Of a DNA stretch of 64,000 nt, positions 17,301 through 25,301 are shown piece after piece. The position numbers and the translations under genes were made by a program. A model generated the notes under the pieces. The model was not told where the DNA came from, searched no databases, and saw only the letters and a list, made by a program, of their open reading frames with translations. Source of the DNA: an uncultured Mucilaginibacter sp. (lineage in GTDB: Bacteria; Bacteroidota; Bacteroidia; Sphingobacteriales; Sphingobacteriaceae); contig NZ_CAMLHX010000003.1 of NCBI RefSeq assembly GCF_946479965.1, forward strand, positions 1-64,000, in the 5' to 3' direction. Numbering within the stretch: the stretch's first letter is position 1; each line of letters opens with the position of its first letter.

Positions 17301-18508
17301 CTATGAGTATAAATCAAACGGCAGATCAAATTAATATTAGTATACAGGATACCGGCTGCGGTATTACACAAACAGCCGGCGAAAAGCTATACCAAAGATA
17401 TTACCAGGAGTATCAGTACAATACCTTGTCAAAAGGCGGATTGGGCATCGGCTTATTCCTGGTTAAAAACTATGTGGAACAGCATAGCGGCAAAATAAGT
17501 TATGAAAGTGAGGTAGGTAAAGGGACAATATTTAATCTTGAACTACTTAAAGGGCGCGATCATTTAAAATCGGCAACCATTACTGATGATGCACCGCCCC
17601 GGTCTGTGTTTTTAAACGAATTGATGGAAGAGGGAGGTGATGGAGTGCTTCCGGTGGTGGGTAGCAAGATTAATCAGGCTCAGGTTGAAATTACATCCGA
17701 TCTTAAATGCATGCTCATTGTCGAGGATAATAAAGAGATATGCGGGTATATCAGGCAGCTTTTTATAGCCGACTATATGGTATATGAAGCCTATGATGGC
17801 GAGTCGGGCCTGAAAATGGTTTCGGATGTTATGCCCGATATTGTTATCAGCGATGTGATGATGCCCGGTTTGAGCGGGATAGAGCTTTGCGCCCGTATAA
17901 AAGAAGATCCCGAGTTGAATCATATCCCGGTTATATTGCTTACCGCGATCACGTCCTCCGAGATCAAGTTGAAAGGAATAGAAGGGGGAGCAGATGATTA
18001 CATCAGTAAGCCATTTGAAAATGAAATGCTGATAGCCCGCGTAAAAGGTATTCTTAAAACAAGGAACAACCTTCAGCGATACTTTTTTAACGAGATCACC
18101 TTAAAAGCAAACACACTTAAAATTTCAAATGAATATAAAGACTTTTTACAAAAGTGCCTGGATATTGTTGAACGGCATCTAACCGATCCGGAGTTTAATA
18201 TTAAAACACTGTCAAACGAAATAGGAATGAGCCACTCAAACCTTTACCGAAGGATCAAATCAATTTCTGGTCAGTCGGCCAATGGCTTTATCCGTTTCAT
18301 TCGTTTAAGAAAAGCCGCCGAAATATTTCTAAGCACCGACAGCACCGTTTCTGAAACAGCCGCCAAAGTGGGTTTAAATGATTTGAAATATTTTAGGGAA
18401 CAGTTCAGTAAACTGTTTGGACTAAACCCTTCTGAGTATATTAAAAAGTACCGCAACTCTTTTCATAAAGATCAAAACATAAACCGCCATATGATCAAAG
18501 AAAATTAA
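14384..18508 (+). CDS. Hybrid two-component sensor/regulator (HTCS) of the polysaccharide locus
   Basis: 1374 residues combining sensor kinase and response regulator. After a signal peptide (ending about VHAQ), residues about 30-690 hold Reg_prop propeller repeats (GLPSNSTTC, LWVGTENGL, IWVGTQDGLN and similar). A Y_Y_Y-type domain (about 715-780) and one membrane helix (WWAYLIYASLFVAAVYGYIF) follow. The kinase core has His845 in NISHEFRTPL and an ATP-binding GLGIGLFLV. Next comes a receiver domain with phospho-acceptor Asp1157 (VISDVMMPG) and a C-terminal AraC-type DNA-binding domain. HTCS proteins sense glycan fragments in the periplasm and activate the adjacent sus-like genes, here susC onward. 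It is followed by a strong terminator. Confidence 0.95.
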   Translation: MRQLNITLFLISFLLPLIVHAQLEKPKSNNIPELKNYATKTYNTNNGLPSNSTTCAIKDKNGFLWVGTENGLCRFDGYAFKVFINIPGDTTSLANNYINTIIEDKKGRIWVGTQDGLNLLDPLTEKFKRFNHQEQVPGSLSNNKIWCLLADKDNNIWIGTDDGFNRFIEKSKSFEIFQPNPADANAIKGKSVNAIIEDKDNNLWLGNWSGGLNKFDKRKKTFVNYLQVQKANDKNPNDVWSLSLDEEGKIWIGTYWKGLFRFDTGTGKFTSFPSVGNKNQGVFRILNLGHHLMVLGGSDGFYWFNSQSNDWRQINDFKSFQQAGLLQDKNGIIWICSREGLTKLDKQQYKFSFYPFADAKRTVKSILVKDNAVWVGTNNGLTVIQLNKKLSSAFLHSGDPQSIGSNAINKLYVDSKGKLWNLTEFGFDEYNDKTGKFIHHSHHSSLGSFFNEDVFRDILEVSPGEYWLATDAGLKIYYSQTNTFNHYFNQKNNPYSLSNNHLYCLLKDAENNIWIGTEGGGVNRFDQASKKFYHYMVNDKKSGGISNNDIHNLFLDSHNNVWICTQDGLNKYVKGTNSFKVFSKNDGFASNVFKQMVEDNHGNLWVVTETGVSEFNPQTNSIKNFDDGDGVFANTVICKVNDHQLLLGGNAGLVSFDPLAINYNKVVPPLYFSDLQVFNKSIIPGPNSPLKEPVQNAKEIVLKYSQSVFSIEFVALNYTHTEKNNYAYKLAGFDKKWNYVGEQRKATYTNLNPGTYVFKVKASNNDGVWNNEGKSLTVIITPPWYLSWWAYLIYASLFVAAVYGYIFYNNRQAKLKYEVKLAHIETEKEKELHEKKLSFFTNISHEFRTPLTLIINPLKEILYTGNNDVDQQNLNTINRNAKRLLSLVDQLLLFRKADADADELKLARINIVDLSKEVFLCFSHQAKAKQLQLDYLCTDEYIELVADREKIEIVLFNLLSNAVKFTDAGGRVTMSINQTADQINISIQDTGCGITQTAGEKLYQRYYQEYQYNTLSKGGLGIGLFLVKNYVEQHSGKISYESEVGKGTIFNLELLKGRDHLKSATITDDAPPRSVFLNELMEEGGDGVLPVVGSKINQAQVEITSDLKCMLIVEDNKEICGYIRQLFIADYMVYEAYDGESGLKMVSDVMPDIVISDVMMPGLSGIELCARIKEDPELNHIPVILLTAITSSEIKLKGIEGGADDYISKPFENEMLIARVKGILKTRNNLQRYFFNEITLKANTLKISNEYKDFLQKCLDIVERHLTDPEFNIKTLSNEIGMSHSNLYRRIKSISGQSANGFIRFIRLRKAAEIFLSTDSTVSETAAKVGLNDLKYFREQFSKLFGLNPSEYIKKYRNSFHKDQNINRHMIKEN

Positions 18509-18528
18509 ATTAAAAGATGATTGTATTT

Positions 18529-18564
18529 AAAAAGGGCTCATAATTTCGATTATGAGCCCTTTTT
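18529..18564 (+). terminator. Intrinsic terminator after the HTCS gene
   Basis: A 16-bp perfect stem with a TTCG tetraloop (GGGCTCATAAT-TTCG-ATTATGAGCCC, extended by A5/T5) ending in a T run. It separates the regulator from the susC operon. Confidence 0.92.
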
Positions 18565-18690
18565 GCTGAAATACCCCCGTTTGATTGCAGAGTTTACCCC
18601 TCACAGCAGTATGCCAAATTACACCAATTTAGCACTACCAATTAATAAGTAAATAACCATTTATCATTTCAGAGGCTAAGAATTAAAAGC

Positions 18691-18712
18691 TAAGTAAATC
18701 CGGATTTACTTA
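18691..18712. promoter_or_regulatory. Perfect 22-bp palindrome upstream of susC
   Basis: TAAGTAAATCC followed by its exact reverse complement, no spacer, 74 bases before the susC ATG. Position and symmetry suggest an operator for the polysaccharide locus; binding is inferred only. Confidence 0.5.
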
Positions 18713-18786
18713 TAGTTTTAACTGATTCTTTTTGCTGCAAGAATGTGATCGGTTGGATACGAATCATAAATCAATTAAAAAATTAT

Positions 18787-21700
18787 ATGAAATCAGAATT
18801 ACAAATGACGTGTTCTCCGCACAGGAAAAAATTTCCCGGCCGCTTACTTTTATTTACCGGTATGGTGATTGCAGGTTTAACAACGGGGGTGATGCCGGTT
18901 TCGGCTGTTACTGTCAGCAAAGCCTCGTTGTATAAAAGCGATTTAGCAATTACAGGTAAGATTACTGATGAAAAAGGCGAGGCTTTAACGGGCGTAAGTG
19001 TACTGATCAAAGGCACATCCACCGGCGTAACTACAGATGCAGCAGGAAGGTACCAGATCAATGTGGCCGACGGTAATGCTGTCCTGGTGTTCAGGTATAT
19101 AGGCTACATGGACAGGGAGGTTGCTGTAGGTGGCCAAACGGTTATCAATGTATCGCTTACGCCGGAAGCAAAAAACCTGAGCGAGGTTGTTGTTGTGGGT
19201 TACGGCACACAGAAAAAAGCAACGCTTACAGGTTCAATATCGATGGTTAAGGGTGGAGACTTGGTAAAAAGTCCCCAACCCAATCTTTCCAACTCCTTCG
19301 CCGGTCGTTTTTCTGGTATAATTGTAAATAACCGCAGTGGCGAGCCAGGTTACGATGGCTCCGGCATATTGATAAGAGGTTTGGCAACAACCGGCAGCAA
19401 TAACGTATTGGTTGTTGTAGATGGTATCCCCGGCCAGATAGGTGGACTTGAACGCCTTGATGCTAATGATATCGAGAGTGTATCTGTACTAAAGGATGCA
19501 TCAGCAGCTATTTACGGTAACCGTGCGGCTAACGGCGTTATATTGGTTACCACTAAAAGAGGTAAAACAGGTAAACCAACTATCAACTATTCGTTTAATC
19601 AAGGCTTTAGTTCGCCAACCCGTTTGCCTAAAATGGCCGATGCAGCAACTTATGCGCAGCTTATGAATGAGGTTGCCCTTGATGCCAACAGCGGCGGCGG
19701 CGCTAATCAGACCTATTCAGAAGCCCAGATCCAAAAATTCAGAGACGGGTCTGACCCGATAAACTTTCCTAACACCGATTGGTTGAAAACAACTTTAAAA
19801 TCGCAGGCTTTGCAAAATCAGCATAGCTTATCAATAACAGGTGGCAGTGATGACGTAAAATATTTTGTGTCGTTGGGTACCCTGTACCAGGACGGCATCT
19901 ATAAAAATGGCGCTACCAAATACAATCAGTATAATTTTCGTTCCAACATTGATGCAAACATCACCAGCAAGTTAAAAGTGGGCTTGTCTTTATCAGGCCG
20001 CCAAGAGCAGCGTAAATTTCCAATGGTAGGTGCAGGTGGTATCTTTAGGGCTATCTATCGCTCAAAACCAACCGTTGCCGCGTTCTATCCAAACGGATAT
20101 CCAACACGCGGTATTGAAGATAACAACCCAGCGGTACAGGTAACAGATATTGGCGGAACAGCAAATAACCCTTCACAAACTTTAAATGCAATTTTAAGGG
20201 GCAGCTATCTTTTACCGGTAAAGGGGCTTTCACTGGATGGTTTCTTCTCTGTTGATAAATCGTTCAACTTTAGCAAAAACTTCAATACACCTTATAACCT
20301 GTACACTTACAACCAGGCAGCAAATACCTACTCAACTACAGTGGTAGGAGGCAATAACCAAAAAGCAACTTTGTTCGAATCTCAAAACAATCAGTCGCTT
20401 ATCACTTCAAACATTAAACTGAACTATGCACGCCGCTTTGGAGCGCATGATATTAGCGCGTTTGTTGGTTACGAGCAAAGCAGAAGTCATACTGATTATT
20501 TCGATGCAACACGGTTTAATTACCTGTCATCGCAACTGCCCGAGCTTTCACAGGGCGGTAGCGCTGCAACAGATTACCTAAATTCGGGCTACAGCGCAAA
20601 CTATAACCGCCGCAGTATCATTAGCAGGGTTGCTTATAACTACGATGAAAAGTATTTGTTTGAAGGTCAGTTAAGGGCAGACGGAAGCTCGATCTTCCCT
20701 GAAGGAAAACAATGGGGATACTTCCCATCTGCTTCCGTTGGTTACCGTATATCTAAAGAAACCTGGTTTAAAGACAACGTGAAATTTATTGACGATTTGA
20801 AGTTAAGAGCATCATATGGTTCATTGGGTAACGATGCCGTAAACGGTTTTCAATACTTTAACAACTACGTAATTGTTGGTAACGGCTTTGTAGCGTATGA
20901 TGCTAATGCAGGTGCAGCTATTATTCAGCCAAACATCAACCTTGTAAAACTGGCCAACCCCAATATTACCTGGGAAGTTGCCCGCAAGCTTGATATTGGT
21001 ATCAATGCAACATTCCTTAGAAACTTTACACTTGAGGCTATTTACTTCCAGCAAAAACGCTCAGGCATTTTGGCTAACCGTAATGCATCTTTACCTGCCA
21101 CCTCGGGCATCGTAAATCCATATAACGGCGATCCACTTGTACCATCTGAAAACATTGGTAAAGTAAACAGCACAGGTTTTGAAGCCACACTGGGATACAA
21201 TAGTAATAATGGCTCTGATTTTACCTGGGGGGTTTCCGGTAACATCACTTACGCAAAAAGCAAGATTATCTTTATAGACGAAGCAAAGGGTGCTTTAGAT
21301 TATCAAAGCCAAACAGGCCATCCGTTAGGAACCTATCTTTTGTATAACAGCATAGGCATCTTCCGCACGGCAGCAGAATTAGCTGCGTATCCGCACGTTC
21401 CGGGTGCCAAAGTTGGCGACCTGAAATACGAGGATTTTAATAACGATGGTAAGATCACTGCGGACGACCGCGAGCGTACCAAGTATGGCAACATCCCATT
21501 GATGACATATGGCTTTAACTTAAACGCGGCATACAAAAACTTTGATCTTTCCATGCTGTTTGCAGGCCAGTCTAAAGTGAGCCAATACGTATTACCTGAG
21601 ACGGGTACCATTGGTAACTTTTACAGCAGCTGGGCCGATAACAGGTTTAGCGCAAGCAACCCCAACGGCACTTATCCGCGGGTAACAGAGCGCGCGTCCA

Positions 21701-21966
21701 GCGCAATAAGCGGCGGCCAGTACAACAACACCTTTTGGCTTGATAACGCGTCTTTCCTGAGGTTGAAGAACGTACAGTTAGGATACAACTTTGGGTCAAG
21801 CGTTTTATCTAAAATGAAAATAGCAGGCTTGCGTGTTTATGCAAGTGCATTTAACCTTTTTACGATAACAAAAGTTAAAGATTATGACCCCGAGGGCACC
21901 AGCGGCAGCGGTCAGTTTTATCCGCAGCAACGCATAATCAACATAGGCGCAAACGTGAAATTTTAA
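18787..21966 (+). CDS. SusC/RagA family TonB-linked outer-membrane transporter
   Basis: The preferred start is the ATG of MKSELQMTCSP (1059 aa); an upstream ATG at 18745 would add 14 residues. After the signal region come the carboxypeptidase-regulatory-like domain (ITGKITDEKGEALTGVSVLI), the TonB box region (SEVVVVGYGTQKK), the plug (RFSGIIVNNRSGEPGYDGSG, and VLKDASAAIYGNRAANGVIL) and a C-terminal barrel ending in INIGANVKF. SusC proteins import oligosaccharides across the outer membrane using TonB energy and pair with the SusD lid. The SusD gene begins 10 bases later, so they are co-transcribed. Regulation by the upstream HTCS is expected. Confidence 0.96.
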   Translation: MKSELQMTCSPHRKKFPGRLLLFTGMVIAGLTTGVMPVSAVTVSKASLYKSDLAITGKITDEKGEALTGVSVLIKGTSTGVTTDAAGRYQINVADGNAVLVFRYIGYMDREVAVGGQTVINVSLTPEAKNLSEVVVVGYGTQKKATLTGSISMVKGGDLVKSPQPNLSNSFAGRFSGIIVNNRSGEPGYDGSGILIRGLATTGSNNVLVVVDGIPGQIGGLERLDANDIESVSVLKDASAAIYGNRAANGVILVTTKRGKTGKPTINYSFNQGFSSPTRLPKMADAATYAQLMNEVALDANSGGGANQTYSEAQIQKFRDGSDPINFPNTDWLKTTLKSQALQNQHSLSITGGSDDVKYFVSLGTLYQDGIYKNGATKYNQYNFRSNIDANITSKLKVGLSLSGRQEQRKFPMVGAGGIFRAIYRSKPTVAAFYPNGYPTRGIEDNNPAVQVTDIGGTANNPSQTLNAILRGSYLLPVKGLSLDGFFSVDKSFNFSKNFNTPYNLYTYNQAANTYSTTVVGGNNQKATLFESQNNQSLITSNIKLNYARRFGAHDISAFVGYEQSRSHTDYFDATRFNYLSSQLPELSQGGSAATDYLNSGYSANYNRRSIISRVAYNYDEKYLFEGQLRADGSSIFPEGKQWGYFPSASVGYRISKETWFKDNVKFIDDLKLRASYGSLGNDAVNGFQYFNNYVIVGNGFVAYDANAGAAIIQPNINLVKLANPNITWEVARKLDIGINATFLRNFTLEAIYFQQKRSGILANRNASLPATSGIVNPYNGDPLVPSENIGKVNSTGFEATLGYNSNNGSDFTWGVSGNITYAKSKIIFIDEAKGALDYQSQTGHPLGTYLLYNSIGIFRTAAELAAYPHVPGAKVGDLKYEDFNNDGKITADDRERTKYGNIPLMTYGFNLNAAYKNFDLSMLFAGQSKVSQYVLPETGTIGNFYSSWADNRFSASNPNGTYPRVTERASSAISGGQYNNTFWLDNASFLRLKNVQLGYNFGSSVLSKMKIAGLRVYASAFNLFTITKVKDYDPEGTSGSGQFYPQQRIINIGANVKF

Positions 21967-21976
21967 TTTAACAGTC

Positions 21977-23683
21977 ATGAGAAAAAATTATAAAATAGCA
22001 TTTTACCTTTTTTCAGTAACGACATTAGCAATAGTCGGATGTAAAAAAGATTTCCTGGCGGTAAAGCCAACAGATAGAATATCTACCGCTGCGGTAGAAG
22101 CAGATACTTCGGTATTTGAAGCTTACGTAACTAACAGGTATTTGGGCACGCAATTACAAAACAAAGAAGGTGACGGTACCGTGCCCGGTTTTGGAAGAGG
22201 TTTTGAGTACAGCATGTGGAGCTCGCTAAGTGATGAGTCTATCTACAATAACGATGATGATACCTGGCTGGTACAGCGCGGCCAGCTTGCTCCCGAAAAT
22301 TTGGGTGGAGCCGGTGTATTATGGGCACGCAGCTACCGCGGTATCCGCGAGTGTAATTATGCATTGAGCGTGTTGCCTAAGATAACCATGAGCGCGGGCC
22401 ACAAAGCACGTATAGAAGGCGAATTGAAATTCATAAGGGCTTTCAGGTATCAGGATGTTATCCGTAACTATGGTGGCGCTGTGTTGCTGGGCGATAAAGT
22501 TTATGAGCTGAGCGATAACCTGCAGGATCCAGCATTATTTAAGCGTGCAACTATTAAAGAAAGCATTGCTTATGCAATAGCTCAATTAGATGAAGCTGCT
22601 GCAAAATTGCCACGAAATAACGACCAGACATGGCAATTGGGCCGCGCTACAAAAGGCGCAGCACTTGCATTAAAATCTCGTTTGGCACTTTATGCTGCCA
22701 GCCCGTTATATGATGGCGCAGGTACCTGGGCCGACGCTGTAAATGCAGCACAGGCCGTAATAAGCCTTAATAAATATGGCATTTATAGCGGCGGATATAA
22801 CAACATGTTTTTGGTTAACGAAACGAACGAGGTGATTTTTGAGCGCCTTTATACTAAAAATGATAACCATACCCATATGGAAATTGCAAATGGGCCAAAT
22901 GGTTACGGCGGATGGGCCGGTAACACACCACTCCAAAATCTGGTTGATGATTATCAGATGGATAATGGTAAACCAATAACAGATCCTACTTCCGGATACG
23001 ATCCAACTCATCCGTATGACCACCGCGACCCAAGATTTGATGCTACTGTATTACACAATGGTTCGCCATATAGAGGACGTAATGTTGAAACCTTTATACC
23101 TGGCGGAAAAGATAGTAAAGACGGCAATAGCAACTGGAATACAACTAAAACAGGGTATTACCTTCGCAAATACATGGATGATGCATATCCGCTTGAGAAT
23201 CCGTGGGGTAACGCCGGCTTTCATCCATGGATATACTTCCGCTATGCAGAAATCCTGTTAAACTTTGCTGAGGCTGCTAACGAGGCTTATGGGCCGGATG
23301 CGGTTCCGACAGGGTCTACTTTAAGCGCACGTGCAGCAATCAACCTTATTCGCTCGCGCCCCGGCATCAACATGCCAAATTTGGCGGCCGGTATGTCACA
23401 GGCACAAATGCGTGATGCTGTACGTTACGAGCGCCGCGTGGAACTGGCGTTTGAAGAGCATCGTTTTTATGATGTGCGCCGTTGGAAGATCGCCGACGTT
23501 ACGGATAACAAACCCGCTGGCGGCGTTATAATTACCAAGGCTGCTGATGGTAGTTTTATTTATACGCCAAAAGTAGCGCTGGATGGCCGCTCGTTTTCAA
23601 CAAAGCACTACTGGTTGCCAATACCAAGAACCGAGATCCAGGCATCGGCCGGGCAATTAGCGCAAAACCCTTTTTATCAATAA
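21977..23683 (+). CDS. RagB/SusD family glycan-binding lipoprotein
   Basis: 568 residues with a lipoprotein signal and lipidated Cys22 (LAIVGCKKDFL). It has the SusD architecture: an N-terminal DRISTAAVEADTS segment, TPR-like helices with the YRGIRECNYAL and IEGELKFIRAFRYQDV stretches, and the C-terminal RYERRVELAFEEHRFYDVRRW signature near residues 480-500. SusD sits on the cell surface as a lid on SusC and captures the oligosaccharide. It follows susC by 10 bases and precedes a hairpin that probably lowers transcription into the enzyme genes. Confidence 0.96.
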   Translation: MRKNYKIAFYLFSVTTLAIVGCKKDFLAVKPTDRISTAAVEADTSVFEAYVTNRYLGTQLQNKEGDGTVPGFGRGFEYSMWSSLSDESIYNNDDDTWLVQRGQLAPENLGGAGVLWARSYRGIRECNYALSVLPKITMSAGHKARIEGELKFIRAFRYQDVIRNYGGAVLLGDKVYELSDNLQDPALFKRATIKESIAYAIAQLDEAAAKLPRNNDQTWQLGRATKGAALALKSRLALYAASPLYDGAGTWADAVNAAQAVISLNKYGIYSGGYNNMFLVNETNEVIFERLYTKNDNHTHMEIANGPNGYGGWAGNTPLQNLVDDYQMDNGKPITDPTSGYDPTHPYDHRDPRFDATVLHNGSPYRGRNVETFIPGGKDSKDGNSNWNTTKTGYYLRKYMDDAYPLENPWGNAGFHPWIYFRYAEILLNFAEAANEAYGPDAVPTGSTLSARAAINLIRSRPGINMPNLAAGMSQAQMRDAVRYERRVELAFEEHRFYDVRRWKIADVTDNKPAGGVIITKAADGSFIYTPKVALDGRSFSTKHYWLPIPRTEIQASAGQLAQNPFYQ

Positions 23684-23719
23684 ACAGGCAGAAGGGAGTG
23701 TAATGCTCCCTTCTGTTTT
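23684..23719 (+). terminator. Hairpin terminator between susD and the GH5 gene
   Basis: A 10-bp perfect stem (CAGAAGGGAG with CTCCCTTCTG) and a short T run right after the SusD stop. It is likely a partial terminator giving more SusCD than enzyme transcript. Confidence 0.75.
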
Positions 23720-23743
23720 ATACAGTACTAAACCGGCTTACTT

Positions 23744-25249
23744 ATGAAGAAGATATTTTGTTTACTGCTAATAGCTGGTGTATTGATGACCGGGTGTAAA
23801 AAAGATAGTGCCCCTGTTACGAATGGAGGCGGGAAAACAGAAGTAACGGATCTTCCTGCTGTTCCGGTTACGGCTGATGAGCCCCCGGCCGGGCCGATGA
23901 AGGGTGTAAATTGGGCTGCAGACGGAGATAACTTTAGCGATGGTATTTTGGTTTTAAGTGCGTTATCATCCTCGGATAGTTATACTGCTGTATCAGCAAC
24001 GGCCGATGCGGTTTTAACGGGTGTTAAAGCCAATACAGGCGCTAACACCATCCGTTTACCGGTAAATTATTCAACAGTATCGCAGGCCTGGTGGGGTTCA
24101 TACATTGGGGTTATTGATAAAGCTATCAGTAAAAACATGAACGTAATATTGGCATGCTGGGAATCCAAATCGCTGGCTGATGGCAAAGTAGATAACATGA
24201 CAGAATTTTGGCTGATGTGGAAAGCAGTGGTTGCCCGGTACGGCAGCAACCCTCATGTCTACTTTGAGATATTTAACGAACCACATGGCTACTCGCTAAC
24301 CGATTGGACTGCCATTTGCGCCCAATGGCTCAGCAATTACCCAACAGTGCCGCAGGGGCATATATTAATAGGCGGCACATCCTACTCACAAGATATTAAA
24401 GGTGTAGGGGCCGATAGCCGCTTTACTAATTGCCTGTTATCTATACATGATTACGCTTTTTTTAGTGATGGAAGTAATACTACTGCCGCCCAATGGGAAA
24501 GTCGTTTTAAAAGCAATATTGGTAATTACGGCAACCGTGCGGTTTTAACCGAATTTGGTATCCCAATGACGGGAGGCAAAAATTACACTGGCGCAATAGG
24601 TGCCGACCCGGAAATAGCCTACATGCAAGGCCTTACTAATGTGGCGCGCAGCTACGGTATGGGCAGTGTTTACTGGCCCGGCATACGTACCGGCGATACT
24701 TACGCTATACAACAGCTCAGCGGCAGCGGCAGTGGTATTACGGTATCAACCAGTAACGCGTCAGGCTTAAGTCGTATTCGGTATGGATGGGGTTTGGGTG
24801 TAGGTGGTACAGATACTTTTTATCCAAATGCCTACTACCGCTTAATAAACCTAAACAGCGGCCAAGCATTAGATGTGAATGGCGAATCAACAGCTAACGG
24901 TGCCGATGTTATACAATGGCCCCAAAATGGTGGCAATAACCAGCAATGGATAGTTACCGATAACGGAGGCGGTTATTATAAAATAATAAACCGTAACAGC
25001 GGGCTTGTGCTGGATGTGAATGGCGGTTCTACCACTAACGGGGCAGGCATTATACAAATGCCATGGAATGGCGGCAACAACCAGCAATGGCAGCTTACCC
25101 CGGTTACCACCGGAATTTTCAAAGCTATTAATCGCAAAAGTAGTTTAGCCCTGGATGTAAATGGCGCGTCAACAGCCAATGGTGCCGGTATTATACAATG
25201 GCCGTCGAATGGTGCCAATAACCAGCAATGGACGATAGTTCAGCAATAA
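23744..25249 (+). CDS. GH5-like glycoside hydrolase with C-terminal ricin-type lectin domain
   Basis: 501 residues, lipidated at Cys18 (LMTGCKKDS). Residues about 50-335 form a GH5-type (clan GH-A) barrel: MKGVNWAADGDNF, NTIRLPVN, the acid/base Glu179 in FEIFNEPHG and the nucleophile Glu270 in LTEFGIPM. From about 360 to 501 three ricin/CBM13 repeats occur, each with a variant of LDVNG...NGA.IQWP.NGGNNQQW, which bind galactose or other glycans. GH5 members cleave beta-mannans, beta-glucans or related chains; the subfamily is not clear. Being a surface or periplasmic lipoprotein in the sus-like operon, it probably makes the first cut or trims the imported glycan. Confidence 0.88.
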   Translation: MKKIFCLLLIAGVLMTGCKKDSAPVTNGGGKTEVTDLPAVPVTADEPPAGPMKGVNWAADGDNFSDGILVLSALSSSDSYTAVSATADAVLTGVKANTGANTIRLPVNYSTVSQAWWGSYIGVIDKAISKNMNVILACWESKSLADGKVDNMTEFWLMWKAVVARYGSNPHVYFEIFNEPHGYSLTDWTAICAQWLSNYPTVPQGHILIGGTSYSQDIKGVGADSRFTNCLLSIHDYAFFSDGSNTTAAQWESRFKSNIGNYGNRAVLTEFGIPMTGGKNYTGAIGADPEIAYMQGLTNVARSYGMGSVYWPGIRTGDTYAIQQLSGSGSGITVSTSNASGLSRIRYGWGLGVGGTDTFYPNAYYRLINLNSGQALDVNGESTANGADVIQWPQNGGNNQQWIVTDNGGGYYKIINRNSGLVLDVNGGSTTNGAGIIQMPWNGGNNQQWQLTPVTTGIFKAINRKSSLALDVNGASTANGAGIIQWPSNGANNQQWTIVQQ

Positions 25250-25268
25250 AATTAAACTGTAGCCAATT

Positions 25269-25298
25269 ACACAGTGTAATACTGTGTTATTATTTTTT
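25269..25298 (+). terminator. Weak hairpin with T run before the GH30 gene
   Basis: ACACAGT, five-base loop, ACTGTGT, then TATTATTTTTT, ending just before the GH30 ATG at 25302. It could be a weak terminator or attenuator inside the operon. Confidence 0.45.
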
Positions 25299-25301
25299 AA
25301 C

